DNA of 64,000 nucleotides from contig JAUJNZ010000004.1 in the NCBI GenBank assembly GCA_030447905.1, forward strand, positions 62,001 to 126,000, in the 5' to 3' direction. Each line of letters starts with the position of its first letter. Position 1 is the stretch's first letter. This document shows, one piece after another, positions 9,048-18,261 of the stretch. Made by a program: the position numbers and the translations under genes. The notes beneath the pieces were generated by a model. The model ran no database searches and was not told where the DNA came from. It saw only the letters and a program-made list of their open reading frames with translations. The stretch comes from Thermoleophilaceae bacterium (GTDB lineage: Bacteria > Actinomycetota > Thermoleophilia > Solirubrobacterales > Thermoleophilaceae).

Positions 9048-10160
9048 TCATCCGGGCCCTGCGCTGGGCACGGGCGCCTCGCCCCGCATGTAGCGCACGC
9101 ATACCCGGTCGTCCTCGTCAGTGACGTAGTAGAAGTACCCGTGCGGGTCGGTGGCGAGCCCTTCGACGTTGTGGAGATCGAAGGCCTGCACGAGCTCGGC
9201 CTCGACCGAACCTCCGTCCCTGTTGCTCGGCAGGGCGAAGCGGTGGTGCGCGCACGCGGCCTGGCCGCCCTCGGGATGGTCTTCGAGCAGAGCGCTTCCC
9301 TTCCCCTGGGCGTCGAGGCTCCCGGTGATCGCGTGGAGCTCGTCCCCGCGGCGATGGAGCGCCCGGATTCCGGCCGGCGCCGCGGGAGTCCCCGCGTTCT
9401 CGACGACCCAGAAGCGCCGGACGACCGGCGCCGCCCGCTCATCCTCGATCATCGCCTCGACCCCCGCCAGCTCGGCCAGGATCGGCTGACCGGCCGCGGT
9501 GACGGGGTAGCGGAGGCCGAGCAGCAGCGACCCGTGGCTGTCGAAGGTCGCTCCCTCGACGTTGATCGGGACGTCGCCGTCGTTGATCCTCCGCGCGGGC
9601 CCGCGCGGGCCGTCGCGGCGGGTCTGGTCGATGAAGCGGTCGCGTACCGTGGGCCCCGGGGCGAGCAGGGACGGTCCAAAGGCGCGCAGGGCGTCGTTGA
9701 CGGCCCGGTGGAGGCGAAGCTTGTTCCTCGCCACGTGCATCTGGGGTCGCGAGCCCTCGAGGTCGCGGGCGAGATCACTCTCGCGGAAGCGGGCCAGGAA
9801 CGCCCGCTTGCTCTGGAGCGGACCGTCCTTGCTTCCGTATTGAGAGCCGACGAGGTAGATCCACCCGTCGAGGCGCGCGCATGCCTCCGCGTCCTCGGTC
9901 CGGCCCGCGTTGTCGGTCACGTGGAAGCGCGGCCGGACGACCTCCCACGCGTCGTCCTCGGCGGAGGGTCCGCGGCTGTGGCCGATCACCGCGAGGGAGT
10001 CCTCGACGCAGCCCTCGTCGAGGACGGTCCAGAACGCCGAGTCCCAGCCGCGGGCCCGCAGCAGCTCGTCGCTTTCGACCGGAAGGAGATCCGAGGCCTC
10101 GTTGGGGTGCAGGTCGAGGTCGACCGCATGCAGCGCGTGCGTGTGGTTCGAGGCGGGCAC
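9048..10160 (-). CDS. DUF3616-like predicted beta-propeller protein
   Basis: A 370-residue soluble protein without a signal peptide. The middle and end contain repeated four-strand-like elements with INVEGATFDSHGSLLLGLR at about 200 and DLHNVEGLATDPHGYFYYVTD near the C-terminus; these N-V-E-G-[AL] blocks are the hallmark of esterase-like phytase/DUF3616 propellers, which are often found as calcium-rich or phosphate-ester-binding folds. No catalytic residues can be proposed. It is followed 16 bases downstream... on the opposite side in transcription it lies after the small membrane protein at 10177-10551, so the two may be co-transcribed. The family call is from motif memory. Confidence 0.55.
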   Translation of the reverse strand: MPASNHTHALHAVDLDLHPNEASDLLPVESDELLRARGWDSAFWTVLDEGCVEDSLAVIGHSRGPSAEDDAWEVVRPRFHVTDNAGRTEDAEACARLDGWIYLVGSQYGSKDGPLQSKRAFLARFRESDLARDLEGSRPQMHVARNKLRLHRAVNDALRAFGPSLLAPGPTVRDRFIDQTRRDGPRGPARRINDGDVPINVEGATFDSHGSLLLGLRYPVTAAGQPILAELAGVEAMIEDERAAPVVRRFWVVENAGTPAAPAGIRALHRRGDELHAITGSLDAQGKGSALLEDHPEGGQAACAHHRFALPSNRDGGSVEAELVQAFDLHNVEGLATDPHGYFYYVTDEDDRVCVRYMRGEAPVPSAGPG

Positions 10161-10176
10161 GGACCGAATCCGGAGT

Positions 10177-10551
10177 CTACGCCCTAGCGTCGAGGTCGAG
10201 GTACTCGTCGGCGTAGTCGGTCGCCATGACGAGTGCCTGCACGGCGCCCGCCCCGGCGACCGCGAGGGCCGCGGTCTGAAACCAGGAGTGGCGCGCCCGC
10301 AGACGGCTCATCAGGAAGTAGCCAAAGGCGAGGAAGCCGCCGACCCAGACGAGCCGGGAGCCGAGCACGAGTAGAGCACCGGCGTTCGCGTAGGGGTAGG
10401 TACCGGACCTCCCGAGGTCGTCGAGCTCGAAGTAGACCCACAGGTCACCGGTCAGCACGAACCCCGCGAGCACGGCGGCGAGCAGCTTCTCGCTCCTGCC
10501 CGTGCTCACTTCGTCGCGGTCGAGGTCTTCGAGCGCCCCGGTCTTGGCCAT
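10177..10551 (-). CDS. Small membrane protein, function unknown
   Basis: A 124-residue protein with an acidic N-terminus, then predicted membrane helices at about 22-41, 57-80 and 90-110 (KLLAAVLAGFVLTGDLWVYF, LLVLGSRLVWVGGFLAFGYF, TAALAVAGAGAVQALVMA). No family is recognised. It starts at ATG 10551, 68 bases from the divergent SRP RNA, and ends 16 bases before the start of the propeller-like gene, suggesting a two-gene unit. Codon use is typical of the core chromosome. Confidence 0.65.
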   Translation of the reverse strand: MAKTGALEDLDRDEVSTGRSEKLLAAVLAGFVLTGDLWVYFELDDLGRSGTYPYANAGALLVLGSRLVWVGGFLAFGYFLMSRLRARHSWFQTAALAVAGAGAVQALVMATDYADEYLDLDARA

Positions 10552-10618
10552 GGCTTCTTATCGGCGCCGCGTCCGGCGCCCTGAGCCCTTTCCTCTGGCT
10601 TGGCGCTACTCTTTCCGG

Positions 10619-10893
10619 CGGACCGTGCTAGGCGGGAAATTAGCGGTGTCCTGTACTCGCAATCCGCTCTAGCGAGGCCGAATCCCCGCCCGAGGGATCC
10701 GGTTTCTGAGGCCAGTACGCCGCCCGCGGGTGTCGATGGCCAGGTCCCGCGCGATGGTCGCTCGTGAACCAGGTCAGATCCGGGAGGAAGCAGCCTTAAG
10801 CGATTCCGACCATGCGCCGCGGGGAAGCCTGGCCGGAGCCCGGGGGCAGCGGGAACGCTCGGAGGCCGATCTCGACGGCGGGTGCACGGTCCG
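10619..10893 (+). ncRNA. ffs: Signal recognition particle RNA, large bacterial type
   Basis: The S-domain core reads AGGTCAGATCCGGGAGGAAG then CAGCCTTAAG, close to the universal AGGTCAGGTCCGGAAGGAAGCAGCC signature that binds Ffh. Upstream, TGTCCTGTACTCGCAATCCG corresponds to the Alu-domain half found in long bacterial SRP RNAs. The ends pair perfectly for ten bases: CGGACCGTGC (10619-10628) with GCACGGTCCG (10884-10893), giving a molecule of about 275 nt. It lies upstream of dnaX, ybaB and recR, the usual neighbourhood. Exact 5' and 3' ends are inferred from the terminal helix. Confidence 0.95.
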
Positions 10894-10917
10894 CTTATCG
10901 GCCCACGGAGAGGGTTC

Positions 10918-11847
10918 TCAAGCGGGTGGGGCCGGCGGCGCTGCGGCCGCGTCCGGCTTTGCTCGCAGCCGCAGCCAGGCGAGCGTCCAGAAGCTGTGAC
11001 CGAAGGCGCCGAGAGCGCCGAACGCCGCGAGCAGCGGGCCGAGCAGGACGAGCGCGGCCGCGACGCCGAGGACGATCGCCGCGCCGATCAACTCCGCTAC
11101 GGCCAGAAGGATCGCGGGCAGGGCGAGCACGACCCCCGCGACGAGCGCGACCAGCAGGATGGCGATGGCCGCACCGATGGCGATCCCGATTTGGATCAAC
11201 CAGAGCAGGAGGCTCGTTCCCAGGTGACGTCGAAAGAGCCGGTATCCCCCGCGGATCGCGGCGGTCGGGCGCTCTCCGCCGACGACGACCTCGCGCAGCG
11301 AGAGCTGGACGACGATCGAGAGCGGTATGAAGAGGCCGATGAGGGCGACGATCGCGACCAGCACCGCGACCACGACGACGGGTATGCGCGCGCCCGGCGC
11401 CTCGGTCGCGGCGAACGTGGCCGCGACGAGGCCCCCGAGCGGGACGGCTACGAGCAGCAGCAGGCCGATCCCGATCAGCGCGAGCAGCACGAACTGGCCG
11501 AGCACGCGCCAGAAGCGCGAGGTCCCGGCTCGCCACGCCGTGCCAAAGCTTCGCTGCTCACCGCGGTCGATGGCCGCCACGCTCTCGGCGAGGGCGCCCT
11601 GGGAGATCACTGACAGCGCGGCGAAGAGCAGCCCGAGGAGAACCACTCCGGCACCGATCGCGATCAGCACCTCCGGGCGGGGCAGGAGGTCGTCGAGACC
11701 GGCTCGATCGGGACCGGAATCGCCGCCGAAGTTGGCGTTGAACCCGGGGAAGTTGAACGTCGTCCCCGCGAAGAGACCGAAGAACCACAAGTAGCGGTTG
11801 CGCCACGTGATGCGGAAGCTGTTGGTGAGCAGGTCGCGGTAGTTCAT
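10918..11847 (-). CDS. Multi-pass membrane protein (glycerophosphodiesterase membrane-domain-like)
   Basis: About 309 residues from ATG 11847; an in-frame ATG at 11889 is also possible. The product begins MNYRDLLTNSFRITWRNRYL, typical of proteins related to the GlpQ membrane-anchor domain, and has about six hydrophobic segments, two of them very long (around residues 120-150 and 200-260). An Ala/Pro-rich tail closes the protein. No catalytic domain follows, so this is an integral membrane protein of unknown role. It lies just downstream of the GT-C-like gene on the same strand with a short gap, so both are probably one transcript. Confidence 0.7.
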   Translation of the reverse strand: MNYRDLLTNSFRITWRNRYLWFFGLFAGTTFNFPGFNANFGGDSGPDRAGLDDLLPRPEVLIAIGAGVVLLGLLFAALSVISQGALAESVAAIDRGEQRSFGTAWRAGTSRFWRVLGQFVLLALIGIGLLLLVAVPLGGLVAATFAATEAPGARIPVVVVAVLVAIVALIGLFIPLSIVVQLSLREVVVGGERPTAAIRGGYRLFRRHLGTSLLLWLIQIGIAIGAAIAILLVALVAGVVLALPAILLAVAELIGAAIVLGVAAALVLLGPLLAAFGALGAFGHSFWTLAWLRLRAKPDAAAAPPAPPA

Positions 11848-11904
11848 CCGGGCGAGGGAGTCTGCCTCATCGCCGGCCGAAACGGTCAAGGACTTCCAGG
11901 CGAC

Positions 11905-13398
11905 TCACCCGACGGCGCGGCAGCGCTTCGATCCCGAGAGGAGCCACGAGCGGTTGCCGGCGACCGGCCGGTAGGCGCCCGGCGCCGCCGCGTCGAGCCG
12001 GCGGGGATCGTTGGGGTCGAGGATCGAGAGCTCCTCCACGCGCCTGCTCGCCGGAGCCAGGAATAGTCCGCTCGGAGTCGGGCGCTCGAGCTGGGCCGAG
12101 ACGATCTCGTTCGGGCGCAGGCCGGTCCAGAGCGCGAGGCTCGGCACGTTGCGGTGGTTCGGTACGAACAGCGGCCGGCAGCGAGCGAGCACGCGCGCGA
12201 CGGCCGGCCGCTCGACCAGCGCGTGCAGGTCGTCCTGGACGCGATCGCGCGCCGCGATGTCCGCGCGCAGGTCGTCCAGTCGGCCGACCTGGGCCGGCAG
12301 GAAGACGAGCAGGCCCGCCAGCACGACGATCCCCGCGGCTGTCCACGCCCGCCGCCCCGACTGCGCGGCCGTGCTCGAACGCGCGGTGAACCCGAGCGCC
12401 GCGACTGCGGCGAACAGGGCCAGCATGGCGGCGGCCAGGAACAGGTAGCGCCCGAGCAGCGGCAGTCCGGCCACCGCAAACGCAGCGAACGCGACGCCGT
12501 TGAGCAGGGCGAGGGCCGCGGGCAGGACGGTCCGGCGGCGAAGCCACACGAGCGCCGCGGCGAAGCCGAGCACGGCGGCGACGAGCTCGGGCAGCCGCAG
12601 GATCTCGCCGAGCCGATACGGAACGACGCCGGGCAGGGCGAGCAGGCCGGTCGGCCGCTCGAGCTCGGCCGCCAGCGCGCTCGTTCCCTCGAGCGACCAC
12701 AGCGGGTTGCCGGTGACGAGCAGGTCGCCGAGCGCCCACAGCGCAGGCGCCGCGAGGGCGAGGGCGCCGAGCCGTGCCCGTGCCGGCCACGAGAGGGGCG
12801 GCGTGATCCACAGCCAGTAGGCGCCCGCGTATAGCCACGCCTCGGGACGCAGGAGGCCGGCCAGGGCGAGCAACAAGAGAACGGGCGCCCCCGCCCGTCT
12901 CCGTCGCGCCTCGAGCACCGCCGCCCAGACGACGAGCGCCAGCGCCGGCAGGTCGACGTAGCCGCGGATGCCGTAGTTCAAGATCGGCTGACGGGTAAGC
13001 AGGATGACCGCGGCGAGCAGCCCTACGGGCCATGCGTAGAGCTCCTGGCCGAGGCGAAACAGGCCAACGGCCAGGGCTCCGAGACCGAGCAGGAGGAGCG
13101 CGAGGAACACGCTCTCCGCAGCCTGGCCCAGCGGAGCGAGCGCCACGCCAACGGCGACCGCCAGGGGATGGGGCGTGGGGGCGACCGGCACGTCGTACCT
13201 GGGCAGGGAGCCGTCAGCCAGGTCGGCGCCCCAGACAAGCGCGTAGGCGCTGTCGTAGTTGAGGAAGGCGTGGCCGCCGAACGCCACGTGCACGGCAAGT
13301 GCGAGGGCCGCCGCGACCAGCACATCGAGAGACCCTCGCCAGCGCCCCAGACTCCGACCTCGCGCCGCGGTGGACGGCCCCCTCGCGGTCGCGCTCAT
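11905..13398 (-). CDS. Polytopic GT-C-type glycosyltransferase-like membrane protein
   Basis: About 497 residues from ATG 13398 (the open frame continues to 13461, but the extra residues look non-coding). Ten or more hydrophobic segments; the first luminal loop carries FLNYDSAYALVWGADLADG then HPLAVAVG, in the place where GT-C enzymes such as ArnT and DUF2029 mannosyltransferases keep their acidic D/E catalytic motif. A soluble C-terminal domain of about 120 residues begins around VGRLDDLRADIAARDR. The donor would be a polyprenyl-phosphate sugar. The specific substrate is unknown. The gene is divergent from dnaX. Confidence 0.7.
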   Translation of the reverse strand: MSATARGPSTAARGRSLGRWRGSLDVLVAAALALAVHVAFGGHAFLNYDSAYALVWGADLADGSLPRYDVPVAPTPHPLAVAVGVALAPLGQAAESVFLALLLLGLGALAVGLFRLGQELYAWPVGLLAAVILLTRQPILNYGIRGYVDLPALALVVWAAVLEARRRRAGAPVLLLLALAGLLRPEAWLYAGAYWLWITPPLSWPARARLGALALAAPALWALGDLLVTGNPLWSLEGTSALAAELERPTGLLALPGVVPYRLGEILRLPELVAAVLGFAAALVWLRRRTVLPAALALLNGVAFAAFAVAGLPLLGRYLFLAAAMLALFAAVAALGFTARSSTAAQSGRRAWTAAGIVVLAGLLVFLPAQVGRLDDLRADIAARDRVQDDLHALVERPAVARVLARCRPLFVPNHRNVPSLALWTGLRPNEIVSAQLERPTPSGLFLAPASRRVEELSILDPNDPRRLDAAAPGAYRPVAGNRSWLLSGSKRCRAVG

Positions 13399-13557
13399 GC
13401 GCCGGGACGCTACCGCCGCTCGCGGAGGCAGATCGGCGTCCTGGGCCGCCCCAGCCGGCACGAGGCACGCGCGCGGCGGTCGTCGCCGCGCGCCCGCATA
13501 GAGCAGGAAAGGCCGCGTCGCGACGCCCGGTCTCGCCCGCCACGCGGGCTAGCATCC

Positions 13558-15375
13558 GTGGTCGTGCTCTCGCTCTACCGCCGCCATCGCCCGCGCACCT
13601 TCGACGAGGTGGTCGGCCAGAAGCACATCGTGCGAACGCTGCGCAACGCGATCGAGCTCGGCAAGGTTCACCACGCGTACCTGTTCGTCGGCTCGCGCGG
13701 GACCGGGAAGACGAGCATGGCCAAGCTGCTCGCCTGCGCGCTGAACGCCGAGGGCGGACCGCGCGCGGACTTCTCGCCCGACGACCCGGCCAGCCGGGCG
13801 ATCGCCGCCGGTACCTCGCTCGACGTCGTCGAGATGGACGCCGCCTCGAACAACTCGGTCGACGACATCCGCGAGCTGCGCGAGAACGTCGCCCTCCAGC
13901 CGATGGCGGGCGGGCGGCGGGTCTACATCCTCGACGAGGCGCACATGCTCTCGACCTCGGCGTGGAACGCGTTCCTGAAGACGCTCGAGGAGCCGCCGCC
14001 CCACGTGGTCTTCGTGCTCGCCACCACCGAGGCCCACAAGGTGCCGGCGACGATCGTCGACCGCTGCCACCGCTTCGACTTCGGCCGCCCCTCGCTCGAG
14101 CAGCTCGCCGGCGTGCTGCGGCGGGTAGCCGGCGAGGAGGGCATCGAGGTTCCCGACGCGGCGGTGGGGATGATCGCCCGCGCGGCCACGGGCTCCTTCC
14201 GCGACGCGCTCGGGACGCTCGAGCAGCTCGTCACCTACGGCGGCGCGCGGATCGAGCTCCGAGACGTGCTCGAGGTGCTCGGAGTGGCCGACGCTGAGCT
14301 CGTCTTCGAGGCCGCCGACGCGCTCGCCGATCACGACTCGAGGGCTGCCCTCCTGTGCGTCGAGCGACTCGCCGCCTCCGGGCGCGAGCTGCCTCAGTTC
14401 ATCCGCGACCTCGCGGCGCACCTGCGCCACCTCTTCGTGACCCAGACGCTCGGCGAGGTCCCGGATACGTTCTCGGTCACGGCCGAGCACTCCGGCCGCA
14501 TCGCCGCGCAGGCCGAGCGCATCCCCGAGGGCGAGCTCCTCCGGGGGATCGACCTGCTCGCCGCCGCCCTCGCCGCGATCAAGGACGGCTCGGAGCCCCG
14601 CATCCAGCTCGAGCTGGCGCTCATGAAGGCGACCAGGCCCGACGCCGACCTCTCGCTCGGCGCGCTCGCCTTTCGGGTGGAGCGGCTCGAGGAGAGGCTG
14701 AAGGCGCTCGGCGGAGGAGGCGACGGCGCAACGGTGGCGCCGCCGAGCGGCTCCGGCGATGGCCTGACCGCGGCCGAGCCGGCACCGGCGCAGCCACGGC
14801 CGGCTTCGAGCTCCTCGAACGGCGGTGCCTCGGGGGCGGTCGGCGCCCCCGCTCCCTCTCCCGCGGAGAGCGCCGCCGCCGTCGTCTCTGCTCCGTTCGG
14901 AGATGCCACCACCGCCCCGTCTCCCGCTCCGCCGCCCTCCCCCGCCGAGCCCGACTCGAGCGCAGCGTCAGATCCGCCACAGCCCTCGACCTCAGCCCTC
15001 GACCTCACCGCGCTGCGCACGCTCTGGCCGTCTGTGGTCGACGCCGTGCGCGCCGAGAACGCCATGGTCGGCGCGCTCCTCGGCGAGGCCCGCCCCGCCG
15101 AGCTCGAGGGCGACCGCCTCACGGTCGCCCTCCCGCCGGGGGCCGACTTCACCAGGCGCAAGATCGAGGCCAACCGCCCGCTGGTGCAGACCGCCCTGCG
15201 CCGGCTGACCGGAGGGGCGCCTATGCTCTCCTTCGAGCTGAGCGACGGCGGCCAGGCGGGCGCTCTCACCGCCTCGGCTCCGATGCTGACCGAGGAGGAG
15301 CTCCTCGAGCGGCTCAAGCAGGAGTTCGGCGCCCGGGAGATCTTCGAAGACGACCCTCCGAAGCCAGAGGAGTGA
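13558..15375 (+). CDS. dnaX: DNA polymerase III subunits gamma/tau
   Basis: 605 residues from GTG 13558; GTG 13564 is equally possible. Clamp-loader ATPase with RRHRPRTFDEVVGQ at the N-terminus, P-loop GSRGTGKTS, Walker B LDEAHMLS, sensor LATTEAHKVP and SRC-like EEPPPHVVF. The zinc knuckle usually found between P-loop and Walker B (four Cys) is absent: the segment reads LNAEGGPRADFSPDDPASRA. Domain III ends at about 360, followed by an Ala/Pro/Ser-rich linker and a conserved tau C-terminal domain from about 480 (LWPSVVDAVRAENAMVGALL). It acts at the replication fork loading the sliding clamp. Its TGA overlaps the GTG of ybaB. Confidence 0.95.
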   Translation: MVVLSLYRRHRPRTFDEVVGQKHIVRTLRNAIELGKVHHAYLFVGSRGTGKTSMAKLLACALNAEGGPRADFSPDDPASRAIAAGTSLDVVEMDAASNNSVDDIRELRENVALQPMAGGRRVYILDEAHMLSTSAWNAFLKTLEEPPPHVVFVLATTEAHKVPATIVDRCHRFDFGRPSLEQLAGVLRRVAGEEGIEVPDAAVGMIARAATGSFRDALGTLEQLVTYGGARIELRDVLEVLGVADAELVFEAADALADHDSRAALLCVERLAASGRELPQFIRDLAAHLRHLFVTQTLGEVPDTFSVTAEHSGRIAAQAERIPEGELLRGIDLLAAALAAIKDGSEPRIQLELALMKATRPDADLSLGALAFRVERLEERLKALGGGGDGATVAPPSGSGDGLTAAEPAPAQPRPASSSSNGGASGAVGAPAPSPAESAAAVVSAPFGDATTAPSPAPPPSPAEPDSSAASDPPQPSTSALDLTALRTLWPSVVDAVRAENAMVGALLGEARPAELEGDRLTVALPPGADFTRRKIEANRPLVQTALRRLTGGAPMLSFELSDGGQAGALTASAPMLTEEELLERLKQEFGAREIFEDDPPKPEE

Positions 15376-15725
15376 GCACGGTGCCCAAGCCGCCCAAGCA
15401 GCCCAACATGAACCAGATCCTCCAGCAGGCCCAACAGATGCAGGCGGAGATGGCGAAGGCCCAGGAGGAGCTCAAGTCGGAGGTGGTCGAGGCGAGCGCG
15501 GGCGGCGGCATGGTGACCGTGCGGGTCAGCGGCGACCTGGAGCTTCAGGCGGTGACGATCGCCCCCGACGCCGTCGATCCCGAGGACGTCGAGCTGCTCC
15601 AGGACATGGTCCTCGCCGCCACCAACGAGGCGCTGCGGTCCGCCCAGGAGCTCGCCTCTTCGCGGCTCGGCCAGGCGACGGGCGGGCTGGGGGATCTCGG
15701 AGGCCTGGGCGGCTTGGGTATGTAG
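15372..15725 (+). CDS. ybaB: YbaB/EbfC nucleoid-associated protein
   Basis: 117 residues from GTG 15372, which overlaps the dnaX stop (GTGA). It has the family features: an N-terminal helix rich in Gln and Met (NMNQILQQAQQMQAEMAKAQ), a central strand GGGMVTVRVSGDLELQAVTI, DPEDVELLQDMVLAATNEA, and a Gly/Leu-rich tail. EbfC-type proteins form dimers that bind DNA and affect nucleoid organisation. The dnaX-ybaB-recR order is conserved in many bacteria; here recR is separated by one secreted-protein gene. Confidence 0.95.
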   Translation: MSTVPKPPKQPNMNQILQQAQQMQAEMAKAQEELKSEVVEASAGGGMVTVRVSGDLELQAVTIAPDAVDPEDVELLQDMVLAATNEALRSAQELASSRLGQATGGLGDLGGLGGLGM

Positions 15726-15784
15726 CGACAGCGGGGCCACTCGCGCGCCGCGTCTCTGGGCCACCGATCCTCTCCGTCCACCTC

Positions 15785-17512
15785 GTGAGTTTCTCGTTTC
15801 CCACGACTGGAATGGTCGGACTGCGGCGCACCGTCCTCCTGGCCCCGCTGCTGACGCTCTTGCTGTGCCTCGTCCTCGCCCCGAGCGCGCTCGCCGGCGC
15901 GCAGGCGACGAAGTGGATCCCCGCCGGTGGCGACACCTCTCTTCGCGAGGGCCTTCTGACCTCGCAGTGGTCGAGCACGCCGCTGCGCTCAGGGCGCTAC
16001 ACCTCTGCGGGCAGGAGCCATCGGACCCTCGTCCGCTTCCCCCAGGCCGTTGTCGACGACGTGCGGGACAAGAACGTCCTCAGCGCCGGGTTGTGGCTGT
16101 ATGACACGAAGTCCGGCGCCTGCGATCGCCGAGTTGAGGCTCGCCGTCTGACCCAGGGCTTCGGCTCCTCGACGATCTGGGCAAACCAGCCTTCGGCCAC
16201 CCCGACGGTCGAGGGTTCGACCACCAAGGGCGCCGGGGCGGCGGGCTGTGACGCCGCCGCGTGGATCCGAATCCCGATCTCCAAGGCGACGATCGACGGT
16301 TGGGCTGACGGAGTGGTCGCCAACCATGGCCTGCAGGTCCGCGCCACCAACGAGTCCGACGGCCTGGCCAGGCGCGACTACGCCTCGCTTGAGTCGAGCG
16401 CTGATCCTCAGCTTCACATCACCTACAACACCCCGCCCCAGATCCCGGCGCTCCGCTCCCCGGCCGCCGCCGCCTCCGGAGACTGCGATCCGACGCTGTC
16501 GGCCTCCTTCTCCGATGCCGAGGGCGGCGAGGGCCGGCTCGCCTTCCACGTGCTCGACGGCGCGGGCAACCTCGTCGTGGGCGCCTGGGCTGATTCGGTC
16601 AACGGCGAAGCCAAGTGGCAGGTGCCCCGCAACGCCGACGGCTCCTGCAAGCTCAACCCCGGCCAGTCCTACACCTGGCGCGCAATCGCCCATGACGGGC
16701 GCGACTACTCACCAGCATGGAGTGAGCTGCGGGGGTACTCGGTGCCGGGCGCTCCTGCCACCTGGCGAGCGAGCCACGAAGTCGGAGACTTCTCGGAGTG
16801 GACTTGGTGGGGCGATGGCGATCCCGGCTACACCGGTTTGGCGGTGGTCGATCCCTCGAACGAGGGAATCCCGGCCTTCCGGGGCAGGGCGGCTCGCTTT
16901 CAGTTGACGGCCGACGACATCGCCGCGGGTCGGATCCACTCGAAGGTCTACGGCGACTTCCACGAGGGGGGCGGAGATCGAACGAACTGGAGCACGTCGA
17001 ACGTCAGCGGCACCTACCAAGCCTCCTACTACGTGCCCGATAACTACTCCGTCACGGACGACGCCGGGGACAACAAATGGGTAAACATCTTCCAGTTCAA
17101 GGATCAGTACTGGGAGACCACTCCCGGTGGCGCGGAGACCTCAGACCCCACCTGGTGGATCGAGCTCGGCCGCGCCTCGGATTACGGCGTCTCGGCATCG
17201 CGCGTCGACGCTCCGGTCGCGATCGTCAAGCATTGGCAGGACTGGGAGATGCATCCCGAGAAGGGCTACCACCCCGGCACGCCGGTCGAGGTCCCTCGCG
17301 GCCGCTGGTTCGAGATTCGGGCGGAGGTCCGCCAAGGCGATCGGATCGACTTCTACGTCGACGGCAAGCTCCTCAACACCGGTTTCGCATCGGACTATCC
17401 CGTGGGCAACTTCCACTCGGGTTCCTTCAACTGGATCTTCGGAGTCGGCCACTACAGCACCAACCCGGGCTACCTTTACTCCGACGAGAGCTCCTACACG
17501 CGCTCGCCCTGA
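15785..17512 (+). CDS. Secreted DNRLRE / polysaccharide-lyase-like protein
   Basis: 575 residues from GTG 15785 (ATG 15812 also possible). A signal peptide is clear: a basic start, a leucine-rich core (LLAPLLTLLLCLVLAPS) and ALAGA cleavage region. Residues about 40-215 form a DNRLRE-type beta domain with GGDTSLRE and LHITYN. A fibronectin-like segment follows (about 220-320, PPQIPALRSP...YTWRAIAHDGRDYS). The last 250 residues (SEWTWWGDGDPG, KWVNIFQFKD, PRGRWFEIRAEVRQGDRIDF) resemble family 20-type polysaccharide lyase/heparin-lyase-like jelly rolls. It should act outside the cell on glycans or surface polymers. It is inserted between ybaB and recR. Confidence 0.75.
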   Translation: MSFSFPTTGMVGLRRTVLLAPLLTLLLCLVLAPSALAGAQATKWIPAGGDTSLREGLLTSQWSSTPLRSGRYTSAGRSHRTLVRFPQAVVDDVRDKNVLSAGLWLYDTKSGACDRRVEARRLTQGFGSSTIWANQPSATPTVEGSTTKGAGAAGCDAAAWIRIPISKATIDGWADGVVANHGLQVRATNESDGLARRDYASLESSADPQLHITYNTPPQIPALRSPAAAASGDCDPTLSASFSDAEGGEGRLAFHVLDGAGNLVVGAWADSVNGEAKWQVPRNADGSCKLNPGQSYTWRAIAHDGRDYSPAWSELRGYSVPGAPATWRASHEVGDFSEWTWWGDGDPGYTGLAVVDPSNEGIPAFRGRAARFQLTADDIAAGRIHSKVYGDFHEGGGDRTNWSTSNVSGTYQASYYVPDNYSVTDDAGDNKWVNIFQFKDQYWETTPGGAETSDPTWWIELGRASDYGVSASRVDAPVAIVKHWQDWEMHPEKGYHPGTPVEVPRGRWFEIRAEVRQGDRIDFYVDGKLLNTGFASDYPVGNFHSGSFNWIFGVGHYSTNPGYLYSDESSYTRSP

Positions 17513-17627
17513 GAAGGCAAGCGGCCGCGGCGGCGGCGGGCGGCGGCCGGGCGCTCGGCGGATGGTCGGCAGAGGCGGTGGTGACCGAACCCGCAGGAGC
17601 AACCGCCACTCCAACTAAGCTCGGCCC

Positions 17628-18227
17628 GTGCTTGCCCCCCCGGTCAACCGCCTCGTGACCGAGCTCGCGCGTCTCCCGGGCATCGGCCAGCGCACCGCAC
17701 AGCGGCTCGCCTTCCACCTGCTCAGCGCCCCTGAGGACGAGGCGCTCGACCTCGCCGCGGCCATCCGCGAGGTGAAGGAGACCGTCGGTCGCTGCGAGAC
17801 CTGCTTCAACCTCTCCGTCGGTCCCCGCTGTCGGATCTGCGAGGACGAGCGCCGCGATCCCGCGCTCATCTGCGTCGTCGAGCAGCCAGGCGACGTGATC
17901 CCGCTCGAGCGCACGCACGAGTTCCCCGGTCGCTATCACGTCCTCGGCGGCGCTCTGTCGCCGATCGACGGGATCGATCCCGAGGACCTGCGCATCGCCG
18001 AGCTCGTCGAGCGCGCGTCGGAGAACGGAGTCCGCGAGGTCGTGGTCGCCACCAACTCGACCACGACCGGCGAGGCGACCGCGCTGTACGTCGCCGACGC
18101 CCTGCGCGAGCGGGCGCCGGACGTCGCGGTCACGCGCCTGGCGAGCGGCCTGCCCGTGGGGGCCGACCTCGAGTACGCCGACGAGGTCACGCTCGGCAAG
18201 GCGTTGCGGGGGCGGCGGCAGCTGTAG
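17628..18227 (+). CDS. recR: Recombination mediator RecR
   Basis: 199 residues from GTG 17628, the expected length. Helix-hairpin-helix at the N-terminus (LARLPGIGQRTAQRLAFHLL), C4 zinc finger CETCFN...CRICEDERRD, and a Toprim domain with CVVEQPGDV, YHVLGGALSPIDGI and ATNSTTTGEATA, ending RLASGLPVGADLEYADEVTL. RecR works with RecO and RecF to load RecA onto gapped single-stranded DNA. No truncation; all expected motifs are present. Confidence 0.97.
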   Translation: MLAPPVNRLVTELARLPGIGQRTAQRLAFHLLSAPEDEALDLAAAIREVKETVGRCETCFNLSVGPRCRICEDERRDPALICVVEQPGDVIPLERTHEFPGRYHVLGGALSPIDGIDPEDLRIAELVERASENGVREVVVATNSTTTGEATALYVADALRERAPDVAVTRLASGLPVGADLEYADEVTLGKALRGRRQL

Positions 18228-18261
18228 TCGGACCGGCCGCCCGGCGGGGGAGCGAGCTCAG

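Noticed and set aside
13168-13557. Long upstream extension of the dnaX frame
   Set aside because: It runs through the divergent glycosyltransferase gene; DnaX homology starts at VLSLYRRHRPRTF.
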